Position numbers and translations under genes: made by a program
Notes under the pieces: generated by a model
Seen by the model: the letters and a program-made list of their open reading frames with translations, nothing else
Told to the model about the DNA's origin: nothing
Databases searched by the model: none
Shown here: piece by piece, positions 12,338 through 21,892 of the stretch
How positions within the stretch are numbered: position 1 is the first letter of the stretch
Layout of the letters: each line of letters begins with the position of its first letter
NCBI RefSeq assembly: GCF_029784135.1
Contig: NC_073744.1
Location: 104,577,766 to 104,641,765, forward strand
Direction of reading: 5' to 3'
From: Toxorhynchites rutilus septentrionalis
Taxonomy: Eukaryota > Arthropoda > Insecta > Diptera > Culicidae
Length of the DNA: 64,000 nt

Positions 12338-12361
12338 GCAAATAAATAAATAAATAAATAA
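12338..12361 (+). repeat. (AAAT)n tail of the non-LTR element
   Basis: About six tandem copies of aaat/taaa follow directly after the element 3' UTR. This is typical of a microsatellite-type non-LTR tail. Confidence 0.8.
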
Positions 12362-13518
12362 AGACAGATTCCTTTTGTGTCTTCTACCCGGGAGATTTTC
12401 CATGGTTCTTTCGTATTTCCCCTTGTTTTCTTTACTATAGAGTGGGTCCTGGGATTTGCTTGTTTGCTTGTTTGAATAAATTCAAGGTGTATACTAAATT
12501 TTACAAACTCTCAAATTGAGATTGTTTCAACTATTAGGGTTAAATAATTAGCCAAAAAACTTTTCGCAAATTTTATTGTGCGTATAGCAAGTTAAGGTGA
12601 AGATGAAAGGAGGCCATTGTAGTAGTATGGGTAAAACCACGTGTAACAATTGGGTAATAGTGTTTGTGAGAGAAGAGCAATTTGTTTCGTTTGTTTTGAT
12701 TTTTGAACGTAAATAGATCAATTCACTTATCAGACTGTGTGATGCTTCACTGATACGAGTCTTAGATACATTTGAAAAAAAATAACAATTCAATATTAAA
12801 GTAAAAGTGAGGGAGGGAGATGAAAGAAATGAGCGTCATTGTGGCAGCCATTAGTGGCTCGCTTCCACCTTTACCTTAAATGTGTGAGTAATTAATATGC
12901 ATCAAAAGAATAAATGTATTAAAAATATTTTGAACCAAATAAATGAAAAATAACGTCAAGTAGCATGTGTACACTCAATTTTGCGATTGACTGTAGTATT
13001 CCATAGAGATGTGCTACAATTTGAACCACATGCACGACGTTCTCAAGACATAACTTTTACATCTTTCGAAGATTAGCGAGAATTCATGTAAGGTTCCAAA
13101 ATTCAAGCGATTCATAAATAAACACCCATAACATCAAAATTAGTGGCAGTGACGGTTGATAGGTAGCCATAACCACGTTTTCCGTCTAGTTTTCATCTCA
13201 GTTATATAGGATTATTACCTAGTGTTCGCATGACTTTCTTATCTGACCAACCAGCTGGTTTCTAACTAAATGCGTTTCGTTTTACATAACTGATGGCCTA
13301 ACTTATGTCATATATACATGGCTATAGGCATGAATGTAGCGTCATAATGACTCAGGTTGAAACAATCGTAGCTGGGGTAAACTTGAATGCAATTGCCATA
13401 GAAACTGATAGCAGCATTGCATAATAAGTCACATTAATATGTTGTGAGTTTAACCAAAGGTCGCCATGGACGGTATTTTTCGCACCGTAGCTAATTGTGT
13501 GGCAGAGGCCAATGATTA
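12362..13518. other. AT-rich stretch, no gene recognised
   Basis: No open frame with a recognisable domain and no terminal repeats were seen. It is bounded by the non-LTR tail on the left and the histone-carrying element on the right. Confidence 0.5.
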
Positions 13519-14359
13519 TTTTGACGTAGGACTACATCTAACCGGAAGATATAGGGGGTGAAATGGAAATTTAGGCACTGAACAAGTAGGAAAAAATGCA
13601 AGATTTGGAACGCTTATAACTCGAGCATTTCTCAATAGATCGCAAAGGTTTTTGCATCAATTGATAGGAAATATATCTACGCATCTATCATAACGAATAA
13701 GATTTCATTTTTCTTGAGATAAATAATTGAATAATTGTGAAATATCGAGCATTGTCCAAATGCACAATCTGCCCATTTTTGATTGGTACATTTTGTGCTC
13801 CTCAAATCGTACCGACCAAAACGGGCAACCAGAGCAGCAGCGAAATAGAATGAAGCACGATTGGGAAGGAAAAAGAAAAAAAAAGAACGAAACATTGGTC
13901 GCAGTCTCATACATGCGTAATGCTCGAGCTAGCCAGTCAGCTTAAAAATCCATGCTCCACTGCCGTAACGATCATTCTCATCCAAACCGTACACCACATC
14001 GGTTCGCATCACAACACATCAACAAACCAACCCAAGCAGCCATGTCTGGACATGGTAAAGGAGGAAAAGTGAAGGGAAAGGCAAAATCCCGCTCGAACCG
14101 TGTTGATGTGGAGTTCCCCGCAAAGATAGCTAGGCCGAGCGCGTTAGTACCAGTGCACCAGTCCACCTAGCCGGCGTTATATAGTTTCGGCCGCCGAAGT
14201 GATCGAGTTGGTTGGTAAAGCTGCTCGCGACGATAAGAAAACCCGCTTTCAGAACAGAACACATTTGGTTCGGTGGATATCAAGACAACAACAGGCAGTA
14301 GCAGCGAGTGGCGAGTGGCAAACGCAATCGCAAAACGGCAGCAGGTAGAAGAAGAAAAA
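13519..14359 (+). mobile_element. Histone-carrying Helentron-like element, 5' part, plus orientation
   Basis: It begins with the family 5' terminus TTTTGACGTAGGACTACATC and continues through cggaagatatagggggtgaaatgg. It matches the reverse complement of 33230-34070 almost base for base. Inside are a promoter-like region, a leader and an H2A pseudogene. It stops abruptly at gtagaagaag, where the next composite begins with the 3' terminus of the same family (gacgggtgggtaatg), so it is truncated. The rolling-circle label rests on architecture only. Confidence 0.7.
14042..14246 (+). pseudogene. H2A: Histone H2A pseudogene (captured cargo, type ii)
   Basis: Translation from ATG 14042 gives SGHGKGGKVKGKAKSRSNR, the H2A N-terminal tail (family SGRGKGGKVKGKAKSRSNR). 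It then continues VDVEFP, matching AGLQFP. A deletion removes the GRIHRLLRKGNYAERVGAG region. Nucleotides at about 14135-14170 then read as ERVSTSAPVHLAGVI, matching the [17 protein letters not shown] segment, before a stop. After a frameshift, SAAEVIELVGKAARDDKKTR matches the [19 protein letters not shown] segment to 14246. The C-terminal third is absent. H2A is a core nucleosome protein, but this copy cannot make one. A leader of about 90 bp precedes the ATG. Confidence 0.88.
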
Positions 14360-14536
14360 GACGGGTGGGTAATGTCGGTGACATAACCGGAGTGACGTAG
14401 GACTATACAAAGGGGACAGCTTTTACTAAATATATATTTTAAATATATTGTTTTATTTTCTTCTCCTACGTGAATTCCTACCTATCTACCTGAAAAATGG
14501 ATTAGTTTACTGTTTACTCTTTATGAACATGTTGGG

Positions 14537-14552
14537 GGTTCTGAAAAGAACC
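14537..14552 (-). promoter_or_regulatory. Histone 3' stem-loop motif
   Basis: On the minus strand it reads GGTTCTTTTCAGAACC, a 6-bp stem and 4-nt loop preceded by ACCAAA. This matches the 3' processing stem-loop of replication-dependent histone mRNAs, which is bound by SLBP. The adjacent upstream frame (14560-14810 minus) is too degraded to name; H4 is possible but unproven. Confidence 0.75.
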
Positions 14553-15118
14553 TTTGGTGTTGTGTTTTTGCGTTTTTTTTACAAACTTGATTCTTGATTT
14601 TTTTCTGAAGGCTTTGTACTTATTAAATGTTCAACGTCGGGCATCTTTCGGCGTATACACATATCGTACAATCAAAATGATGGCTGTGATAGGGAATGCA
14701 CAGGTGGTCATCAGCTCGTTCACTATCATATATTTCACTATTGAGCACATTACCGTACCTTAAGCTGTGGTTTCGGAGACGAATGAATTGTAAGATTTGT
14801 AGTCTCCGCAAACAAAGTAAATAAAAATGAAAAAGAACTGAGGTTGAACTGAGACGAACTCTACGATCTGTCCAGAAATAAACGAGCTATAAGCGTTCTG
14901 AAAAACCAACAGTAAATACAGGGACGGATGACCTTCGGATTAAAGTCCTTTAAAATAAGAACAGAGCAGCAGGAAATACATAGCTCATCGTGTTGCTCCT
15001 AAGTTACTTCTCTATGCAATGTAGATGTAACGTCAGTCAATTTTCAACATCAGTTATCAACTAAAGAAAGCAGTTCTTGCTACCGAGAAAATTCGTTAAT
15101 GCCATCCTGCATACAATA

Positions 15119-15183
15119 GGAGTTTGGCTCCTTTAAACTTATGTAACTGAGCCTGTAAAAATAAACGATTTAATAAAAAAAAA
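15119..15183 (+). mobile_element. 65-bp LINE tail insertion with 15-bp target duplication
   Basis: ATCCTGCATACAATA occurs at 15104-15118 and again at 15184-15198. The DNA between ends in aataaa plus an A-run and reads as a non-LTR 3' end (ggctcctttaaacttatgta...). The mirror copy lies at 19907-19971. This is an extremely 5'-truncated target-primed insertion. Confidence 0.75.
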
Positions 15184-15405
15184 ATCCTGCATACAATATG
15201 TTGTAATTTGAAGCCACTTTTAATTCGGAAACCATACATGGGTTTGTGAAAACTGAATGATCAATTTAAAAAACCCCAACCACCAATAAGTTCAAGAACA
15301 AGCATAAACAAAAAGAACAGTTTATATTATATGTCATATTATGTCACTTTAGAATGCTTTGGTATTGTGAAAAACTTCTAATAACTCTTCTTTGAATGGT
15401 TTAAT

Positions 15406-15421
15406 GGCTCTGAAAAGCGCC
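15406..15421 (-). promoter_or_regulatory. Histone-like 3' stem-loop, slightly degenerate
   Basis: Minus strand GGCGCTTTTCAGAGCC, lying downstream of the type-i H2A core at 15561-15676. The stem has one mismatched pair relative to a perfect histone hairpin. Confidence 0.7.
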
Positions 15422-15560
15422 GTGTTTTACGGTGGCTGGTTTTGCCACCAAAGCAGTCTGTATAAACAAACTTTTTCTTTCTTCTACCTCCTGCCGTTTT
15501 GCGATTGCGTTTGCCACTCGCTGAAACTAGTTAATGCCACCGAACCAAATGGGCTCTGTT

Positions 15561-15676
15561 CTGCAGGCGGGTTTTCTTATTGTCGTGAGCAGCTTTGCAA
15601 GCCAACTCGAGCACTCCGGCGGCCAAAATTCTATAACCGCTATTAGGTATACTGGTGCTCCGGCACCGATCCACAC
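15561..15676 (-). pseudogene. H2A: Histone H2A core fragment (captured cargo, type i)
   Basis: Reading the minus strand gives [14 protein letters not shown]. After a frame change it continues [19 protein letters not shown], closely matching the central H2A segment [34 protein letters not shown]. The N-tail, the first helix and the acidic C-terminal region are missing. Upstream on the same strand is a TATA-like TATAAAA (about 15726-15733), and downstream is the stem-loop at 15406. The sequence differs from type ii, so it is a separate or earlier-diverged derivative. It is non-coding in practice. Confidence 0.82.
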
Positions 15677-15725
15677 TGATTTACGGTTTGAAAGAGAATG
15701 ATATATTTTTCAGCGGATCCGCGCG

Positions 15726-15733
15726 TTTTATAC
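15726..15733 (-). promoter_or_regulatory. TATA box upstream of the H2A core fragment
   Basis: Minus strand GTATAAAA followed by cgcgcgg. It lies about 50 bp from the H2A homology, consistent with retention of histone promoter DNA. Copies are at 19357-19364 and 32337-32344. Confidence 0.5.
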
Positions 15734-16475
15734 ACTAGCGGTACACGCTCACAGGATAGAGACAGACTCAGCCAAAGGGGCGAGTCCAACGAGACGAACG
15801 AATGAGCGTTAAAAGGCAGCGATGGCAAAAAAATACATTCATTACGATTTGTTCGCTCGTTGGATTCACAGGCAGGCTAAAAAGAGTCCTTTTCAGGATC
15901 ACAAAATTATCTTCAATCTAAAGAGTTTATTGTTTTGTTATCACTTGATATCCCCATCTTGTTCGGCTAAACCTTTCTGTTTAGCGATTGCGTTTGCCAC
16001 TCGCCACAGCTTTCACAGTTGGAAAATTTCTTCCCATCCAGCTTGTGACATATTGTACAGTAAATTAAATTCAATGGCACGTCGCATTACCACCACTCAG
16101 TGTCGGATTGGAGGTAATTTTAATCTGTAATTGAACATTTGCGATGACAGTGGTACAGTGTCGACTTTCAATGTGGGGTCATAATTTGGACCCCGAACTC
16201 TATGTTTACAAAAATGTCCAACTGAATATGTCGCATTACAGGTCCGTCCAATTAGCTAAATGTCGAGATAAGTGTAAATTACTGTACTTTCAATCTAGAA
16301 GCAATTTAAGAATTGGTGAAAATCAATAACCTCAGAACATGTGCCAAATTCACATACTCATCATATCCTGGCAAACAAATTATGAAAAAATCAATATGTG
16401 TTTTATTATTATTTTGGATATTGTTTTAGAAAGCATTGAACTGTATTTCCTAAACTCTTTTTTGGAAGGTTTTAT

Positions 16476-16491
16476 GGCCCTGAAAAGCGCC
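16476..16491 (-). promoter_or_regulatory. Histone-like 3' stem-loop
   Basis: Minus strand GGCGCTTTTCAGGGCC, lying on the 3' side of the type-ii H2A pseudogene of tandem unit 1. Confidence 0.7.
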
Positions 16492-16732
16492 TTGTTTTAT
16501 GAAATGGTTCCAATTTAGAAAACTTAGTACTCGTGGTTTTGAAAAAAACTATTTCGAAAGCCCTCGATGCCGCCTTGTTCTGGATTTGCCACCAAAGCAG
16601 TTTGTATAAAGAACAAACTTTTTCCTTCTTCTACCTGCTGCCGTTTTGCGATTGCGTTTGCCACTCGCCACTCGCTGCTACTGCCTGTTGTTGTCTTGAT
16701 GTCCACCGAACCGAATGTGTTCTGTTCTGAAA

Positions 16733-16937
16733 GCGGGTTTTCTTATCGTCGCGAGCAGCTTTACCAACCAACTCGATCACTTCGGCGGCCGAAACTATAT
16801 AACGCCGGCTAGGTGGACTGGTGCACTGGTACTAACGCGCTCGGCCTAGCTATCTTTGCGGGGAACTCCACATCAACACGGTTCGAGCGGGATTTTGCCT
16901 TTCCCTTCACTTTTCCTCCTTTACCATGTCCAGACAT
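16733..16937 (-). pseudogene. H2A: Histone H2A pseudogene (type ii, tandem unit 1)
   Basis: Same structure as 14042-14246: ATG at 16937, intact H2A tail to SRSNR, deletion of the alpha-1 region, frameshift, and KAARDDKKTR at the end. The downstream 240 bp before the stem-loop is not recognisable H2A. Confidence 0.88.
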
Positions 16938-18102
16938 GGCTGCTTGGGTTGGTTTGTTGATGTGTTGTGATGCGAACCGATGTGGTGTGCGGTTTGGATG
17001 AGAATGATCGTTACGGCAGCGGAGCGGGGATTTTTAAGCTGACTGGCTAGCTCGAGCATTACGCATGTGTGAGACTGCGACCAATGTTTCGTTCTTTTTT
17101 TTCTTTTTCCTTCCCAATCGTGCTTCATTCTATTTCGCTGCTGCTCTGGTTGCCCGTTTTGGTCGGTACGATTTGAGGAGCACAAAATGTACCAATCAAA
17201 AATGGGCACATTGTGCATTTGGACAATGCTTGATATTTCACAATTATTCAATTATTTATCTCAAGAAAAATGAAATCTTATTCGTTATGATAGATGCGTA
17301 GATATATTTCCTATCAATTGATGCAAAAACCTTTGCGATCTATTGAGAAATGCTCGAGTTATAAGCGTTCCAAATCTTGCATTTTTTCCTACTTGTTCAG
17401 TGCCTAAATTTCCATTTCACCCCCTATATCTTCCGGTTAGACGAAGTCCTACGTCAAAAATACATTCATTACGATTTGTTCGCTCGTTGGATTCACAGGC
17501 AGGCTAAAAAGAGTCCTTTTCAGGATCACAAAATTATCTTCAATCTAAAGAGTTTATTGTTTTGTTATCACTTGATATCCCCATCTTGTTCGGCTAAACC
17601 TTTCTGTTTAGCGATTGCGTTTGCCACTCGCCACAGCTTTCACAGTTGGAAAATTTCTTCCCATCCAGCTTGTGACATATTGTACAGTAAATTACATTCA
17701 ATGGCACGTCGCATTACCACCACTCAGTGTCGGATTGGAGGTAATTTTAATCTGTAATTGAACATTTGCGATGACAGTGGTACAGTGTCGACTTTCAATG
17801 TGGGGTCATAATTTGGACCCCGAACTCTATGTTTACAAAAATGTCCAACTAAATATGTCGCCTTACAGGTCCGTCCAATTAGCTAAATGTCGAGATAAGT
17901 GTAAATTACTGTACTTTCAATCTAGAAGCAATTTAAGAATTGGTGAAAATCAATAACCTCAGAACATGTGCCAAATTCACATACTCATCATATCCTGGCA
18001 AACAAATTATGAAAAAATCAATATGTGTTTTATTATTATTTTGGATATTGTTTTAGAAAGCATTGAACTGTATTTCCTAAACTCTTTTTTGGGAGGTTTA
18101 AT

Positions 18103-18118
18103 GGCTCTGAAAAGCGCC
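18103..18118 (-). promoter_or_regulatory. Histone-like 3' stem-loop
   Basis: Minus strand GGCGCTTTTCAGAGCC, downstream of the H2A pseudogene of tandem unit 2. Confidence 0.7.
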
Positions 18119-18359
18119 TTGTTTTATGAATTGGTTCCAATTTAGAAAACTTAGTACTCGTGGTTTTGAAAAAAACTATTTCGAACGCCCTCGATGCCAC
18201 CTTGTTCTGGATTTGCCACCAAAGCAGTTTGTATAAAGAACAAACTTTTTCCTTCTTCTACCTGCTGCCGTTTTGCGATTGCGTTTGCCACTCGCCACTC
18301 GCTGCTACTGCCTGTTGTTGTCTTGATGTCCACCGAACCGAATGTGTTCTGTTCTGAAA

Positions 18360-18564
18360 GCGGGTTTTCTTATCGTCGCTAGCAGCTGTACCAACCAACT
18401 CGATCACTTCGGCGGCCGAAACTATATAACGCCGGCTAGGTGGACTGGTGCACTGGTACTAACGCGCTCGGCCTAGCTATCTTTGCGGGGAACTCCACAT
18501 CAACACGGTTCGAGCGGGATTTTGCCTTTCCCTTCACTTTTCCTCCTTTACCATGTCCAGACAT
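18360..18564 (-). pseudogene. H2A: Histone H2A pseudogene (type ii, tandem unit 2)
   Basis: ATG at 18564 on the minus strand. It has the same deletion and frameshift as the unit 1 copy, so the lesions predate the tandem amplification. Confidence 0.88.
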
Positions 18565-19088
18565 GGCTGCTTGGGTTGGTTTGTTGATGTGTTGTGATGC
18601 GAACCGATGTGGTGTACGGTTTGGATGAGAATGATCGTTACGGCAGTGGAGCATGGATTTTTAAGCTGACTGGCTAGCTCGAGCATTACGCATGTATGAG
18701 ACTGCGACCAATGTTTCGTTCTTTTTTTTTCTTTTTCCTTCCCAATCGTGCTTCATTCTATTTCGCTGCTGCTCTGGTTGCCCGTTTTGGTCGGTACGAT
18801 TTGAGGAGCACAAAATGTACCAATCAAAAATGGGCACATTGTGCATTTGGACAATGCTTGATATTTCACAATTATTCAATTATTTATCTCAAGAAAAATG
18901 AAATCTTATTCGTTATGATAGATGCGTAGATATATTTCCTATCAATTGATGCAAAAACCTTTGCGATCTATTGAGAAATGCTCGAGTTATAAGCGTTCCA
19001 AATCTTGCATTTTTTCCTACTTGTTCAGTGCCTAAATTTCCATTTCACCCCCTATATCTTCCGGTTAGACGAAGTCCTACGTCAAAAA

Positions 19089-19247
19089 TACATTCATTAC
19101 GATTTGTTCGCTCGTTGGATTCACAGGCAGGCTAAAAAGAGTACTTTTCAGGATCACAAAATTATCTTCAATCTAAAGAGTTTATTGTTTTGTTATCACT
19201 TGATATCCCCATCTTGTTCGGCTAAACCTTTCTGTTTAGCGATTGCG
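19089..19247 (-). repeat. Tandem unit 3, partial (about 159 bp)
   Basis: Repeats the first 159 bp of the unit to tagcgattgcg, then switches to the right inverted arm. Confidence 0.85.
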
Positions 19248-19413
19248 ATTGATGTATTTTTTTGCCATCGCTGCCTTTTAACGCTCATTCGTTCGTCTCG
19301 TTGGACTCGCCCCTTTGGCTGAGTCTGTCTCTATCCTGTGAGCGTGTACCACTAGTGTATAAAACGCGCGGATCCGCTGAAAAATATATCATTCTCTTTC
19401 AAACCGTAAATCA

Positions 19414-19529
19414 GTGTGGATCGGTGCCGGAGCACCAGTATACCTAATAGCGGTTATAGAATTTTGGCCGCCGGAGTGCTCGAGTTGGCTTGCAAAGCTG
19501 CTCACGACAATAAGAAAACCCGCCTGCAG
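19414..19529 (+). pseudogene. H2A: Histone H2A core fragment (type i, right arm)
   Basis: Mirror image of 15561-15676. It reads [14 protein letters not shown], then a frame change, then AAHDNKKTR. The stem-loop GGCGCTTTTCAGAGCC follows at 19669-19684. Confidence 0.82.
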
Positions 19530-19668
19530 AACAGAGCCCATTTGGTTCGGTGGCATTAACTAGTTTCAGCGAGTGGCAAACGCAATCGCAAAACGGCAGC
19601 AGGTAGAAGAAAGAAAAAGTTTGTTTATACAGACTGCTTTGGTGGCAAAACCAGCCACCGTAAAACAC

Positions 19669-19684
19669 GGCGCTTTTCAGAGCC
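19669..19684 (+). promoter_or_regulatory. Histone-like 3' stem-loop
   Basis: Plus strand GGCGCTTTTCAGAGCC, the mirror of 15406-15421. Confidence 0.7.
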
Positions 19685-20537
19685 ATTAAACCATTCAAAG
19701 AAGAGTTATTAGAAATTTTTCACAATACCAAAGCATTCTAAAGTGACATAATATGACATATAATATAAACTGTTCTTTTTGTTTATGCTTGTTCTTGAAC
19801 TTATTGGTGGTTGGGGTTTTTTAAATTGATCATTCAGTTTTCACAAACCCATGTATGGTTTCCGAATTAAAAGTGGCTTCAAATTACAACATATTGTATG
19901 CAGGATTTTTTTTTATTAAATCGTTTATTTTTACAGGCTCAGTTACATAAGTTTAAAGGAGCCAAACTCCTATTGTATGCAGGATGGCATTAACGAATTT
20001 TCTCGGTAGCAAGAACTGCTTTCTTTAGTTGATAACTGATGTTGAAAATTGACTGACGTTACATCTACATTGCATAGAGAAGTAACTAAGGAGCAACACG
20101 ATGAGCTATGTATTTCCTGCTGCTCTGTTCTTATTTTAAAGGACTTTAATCCGAAGGTCATCCGTCCCTGTATTTACTGTTGGTTTTTCAGAACGCTTAT
20201 AGCTCGTTTATTTCTGGACAGATCGTAGAGTTCGTCTCAGTTCAACCTCAGTTCTTTTTCATTTTTATTTACTTTGTTTGCGGAGACTACAAATCTTACA
20301 ATTCATTCGTCTCCGAAACCACAGCTTAAGGTACGGTAATGTGCTCAATAGTGAAATATATGATAGTGAACGAGCTGATGACCACCTGTGCATTCCCTAT
20401 CACAGCCATCATTTTGATTGTACGATATGTGTATTCGCCGAAAGATGCCCGACGTTGAACATTTAATAAGTACAAAGCCTTCAGAAAAAAAATCAAGAAT
20501 CAAGTTTGTAAAAAAAACGCAAAAACACAACACCAAA

Positions 20538-20553
20538 GGTTCTTTTCAGAACC
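20538..20553 (+). promoter_or_regulatory. Histone 3' stem-loop motif (mirror copy)
   Basis: GGTTCTTTTCAGAACC on the plus strand, preceded by ACCAAA. It is the inverted-arm counterpart of 14537-14552. Confidence 0.75.
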
Positions 20554-20873
20554 CCCAACATGTTCATAAAGAGTAAACAGTAAACTAATCCATTTTTCAG
20601 GTAGATAGGTAGGAATTCACGTAGGAGAAGAAAATAAAACAATATATTTAAAATATATATTTAGTAAAAGCTGTCCCCTTTGTATAGTCCTACGTCACTC
20701 CGGTTATGTCACCGACATTACCCACCCGTCTTTTTTACATATTGAATCGAAAACGCGGTTTGTTTTAAAAACGAACTGAATTTAGATATTCATGATATGT
20801 TTCTCTTGACTAAGTCAATCATCGCTTGTGAAGATTTGCAAGATTCTCCCGAATAAGTAATTGGACATTAAAT

Positions 20874-21640
20874 CAGCCATTCCATGCCAAACCGATATAG
20901 TGGTTCTCAGATTTTCGTCAAAAGTGGTAATTTTGTTCTTTATCGCAAAACATTAGAACCGTATTTTTCAATTTGTTTTATTAGGGTGCCCATTTCCATT
21001 TCAGGGTGACCAGAAAAATATTTTTTTTTTCACTTTTCCGCAAAAATGACTTTTTTTTCAAAAAATCATAACTTTTGAACCACTGAACCGATTTAGATAA
21101 TCGACATATCAAATTGAAGCCAATGAGTTAGTCTACTACTAAACTGATTTAGATGGTCAACATATTAAATTGAAGTTAATAAGCTGACCTTCATTAAGAA
21201 AATATCACACTTGCGGGAAGATTGGATTCTAGTCGTATAGGTCTAGTATAGTCACATAGGAATATTGAACTTAAGTCTTCGTTCAATATTCCTATGTGAC
21301 TGTTAAACATGTTAAATTTGCAAAATAATAACTTAAAAACGAAAAATAACGTCTATCTGATTTCCGGATATATTATGTGAAAACCTCAACTTTCCAGAAA
21401 AAATATAAAAAAATAGCGCCCTTTATATTTACCTGAGAAAACTATGAAAAACTAACTCAATCAATAATTACAAAAACGAAAATTATTATATTTTTTCGAA
21501 GAGAACTAACTCATAAGCTTCAATTTGGTATGTCGATCATTTGAATCGGTCCAGTAGTTCAAAAGCTATGAATTTTTGTAGTAGAAAAAAGAGGGAAAAT
21601 TGTTTTTATCGAAACAAAAATTGAAAAATTTCTCTATTTT
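20874..21640 (+). mobile_element. TA-target MITE (copy 2), right end not found
   Basis: The left end CAGCCATTCCATGCCAAACC and the following roughly 130 bp match the MITE at 5365. The interior shares gatcattt-gaatcggt-cagtagttca blocks. The right terminal repeat cannot be found, so the copy is truncated around 21600-21650. It contains the 21-bp hairpin at 21250-21301. Confidence 0.65.
21250..21301. repeat. Perfect 21-bp hairpin
   Basis: AGTCACATAGGAATATTGAA(C) at 21250-21270 is the exact reverse complement of 21281-21301, with a 10-nt loop ttaagtcttc. The homologous place in the copy near 35415 has only one arm. Confidence 0.9.
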
Positions 21641-21892
21641 CAATTGAATAATGTATTTACACATCAAACTTTGATGAATTATTAACCCTCTCAGTACCGA
21701 ACGACGATATATCATAGTTTGGTGCAGTTGCCTAAAATACCTACGACGATATATCGTTGCGCCTCCGTTGGGCCTTATTGTACTCATCACAAGAGGTAGT
21801 TGTTTCAAAATAACATTATAAAATGTTAAAATGGTTCATATTCGCTGCAACACAAGTGAAAAAAAAAATGGTTATTAGATTTAACTTTTTTT

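Larger units (their letters stand above)
10058..12361 (+). mobile_element. Second non-LTR retrotransposon (CR1/Jockey-type RT), degraded, 5'-truncated
   Basis: Reading across frames gives the RT polyprotein in order. First is PLLVSLDICVQRDYRD at the end of the endonuclease, then WNEELANRDV and a basic linker (10399-10600). The RT core follows: SSRDSGPDGILSLVLKSC, SGDSPSCWKES, HKKGCKKTVSNYR and LLYMNDVN. The catalytic box appears as KFLYVDDLKLYL at about 11420. The C-terminal part (11564-12322) holds INRMSLNASKCSIISFDRQR, VKDLGLLLDSKLTFKDHF and SLVRPILEYSAVVW. Numerous stops lie between 10970 and 11390. The element ends in an (AAAT)n tail. Assignment between CR1 and Jockey clades is uncertain. 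Confidence 0.8.
14355..15838 (+). repeat. Left arm of the 1.48-kb inverted repeat
   Basis: It contains the 3'-type terminus with hairpin, a histone-type stem-loop (14537), a 65-bp retro-tail insertion (15119-15183), a second stem-loop (15406), an H2A core on the minus strand and its TATA-bearing upstream region. It differs from the right arm by only a few substitutions that I can see. Confidence 0.9.
15834..17460 (-). repeat. Tandem unit 1 (about 1627 bp)
   Basis: Starts with tacattcattacgatttg and ends at the family 5' terminus read in reverse (gtcctacgtcaaaaa), immediately followed by the same tacattcatt start of unit 2. It carries one type-ii H2A pseudogene and one stem-loop. In element orientation (minus) each unit starts at the 5' terminus, so units are joined end to start. 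Confidence 0.88.
17461..19088 (-). repeat. Tandem unit 2 (about 1628 bp)
   Basis: Nearly identical to unit 1, including the H2A pseudogene, the stem-loop and the closing 5' terminus. Confidence 0.88.
14355..20735. mobile_element. Composite palindromic histone-carrying element
   Basis: Both ends are the same family 3' terminus in opposite orientation (gacgggtgggtaatgtcggt at 14360 and its complement ending 20730). The arms 14355-15838 and 19252-20735 are exact mirror positions about a fixed centre (coordinates sum to 35090), so there is no net indel in 1484 bp. The middle is a head-to-tail tandem of a 1.63-kb unit. Histone H2A pseudogenes and histone stem-loops lie in both arms and in each tandem unit. 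No protein for mobility is encoded. Confidence 0.85.
19252..20735 (-). repeat. Right arm of the 1.48-kb inverted repeat
   Basis: This is the reverse complement of 14355-15838, with matching open frames and stem-loops in mirror positions. It ends with cccacccgtc followed by a T-run, then unrelated sequence at 20737. Confidence 0.9.

Noticed and set aside
13952..14170. 72-residue open frame as a functional small H2A-like protein
   Set aside because: Only the last part after Met at 14042 resembles H2A. It ends after the tail and a few core residues, and all copies share the same deletion and frameshift, so a functional histone is unlikely.
14560..14810. Histone H4 remnant upstream of the third stem-loop
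   Set aside because: A few nucleotide words (cacagccat, tgtacg) resemble the H4 end, but no amino-acid block of useful length matches. Only the stem-loop is reported.
16560..16720. Histone H2B similarity (GRRRKKFVLYT-like translation) downstream of H2A
   Set aside because: A short Lys/Arg run followed by aromatic residues recalls the H2B KRRRKES-YAIYIYK region, but the match is too short and basic-biased to claim.
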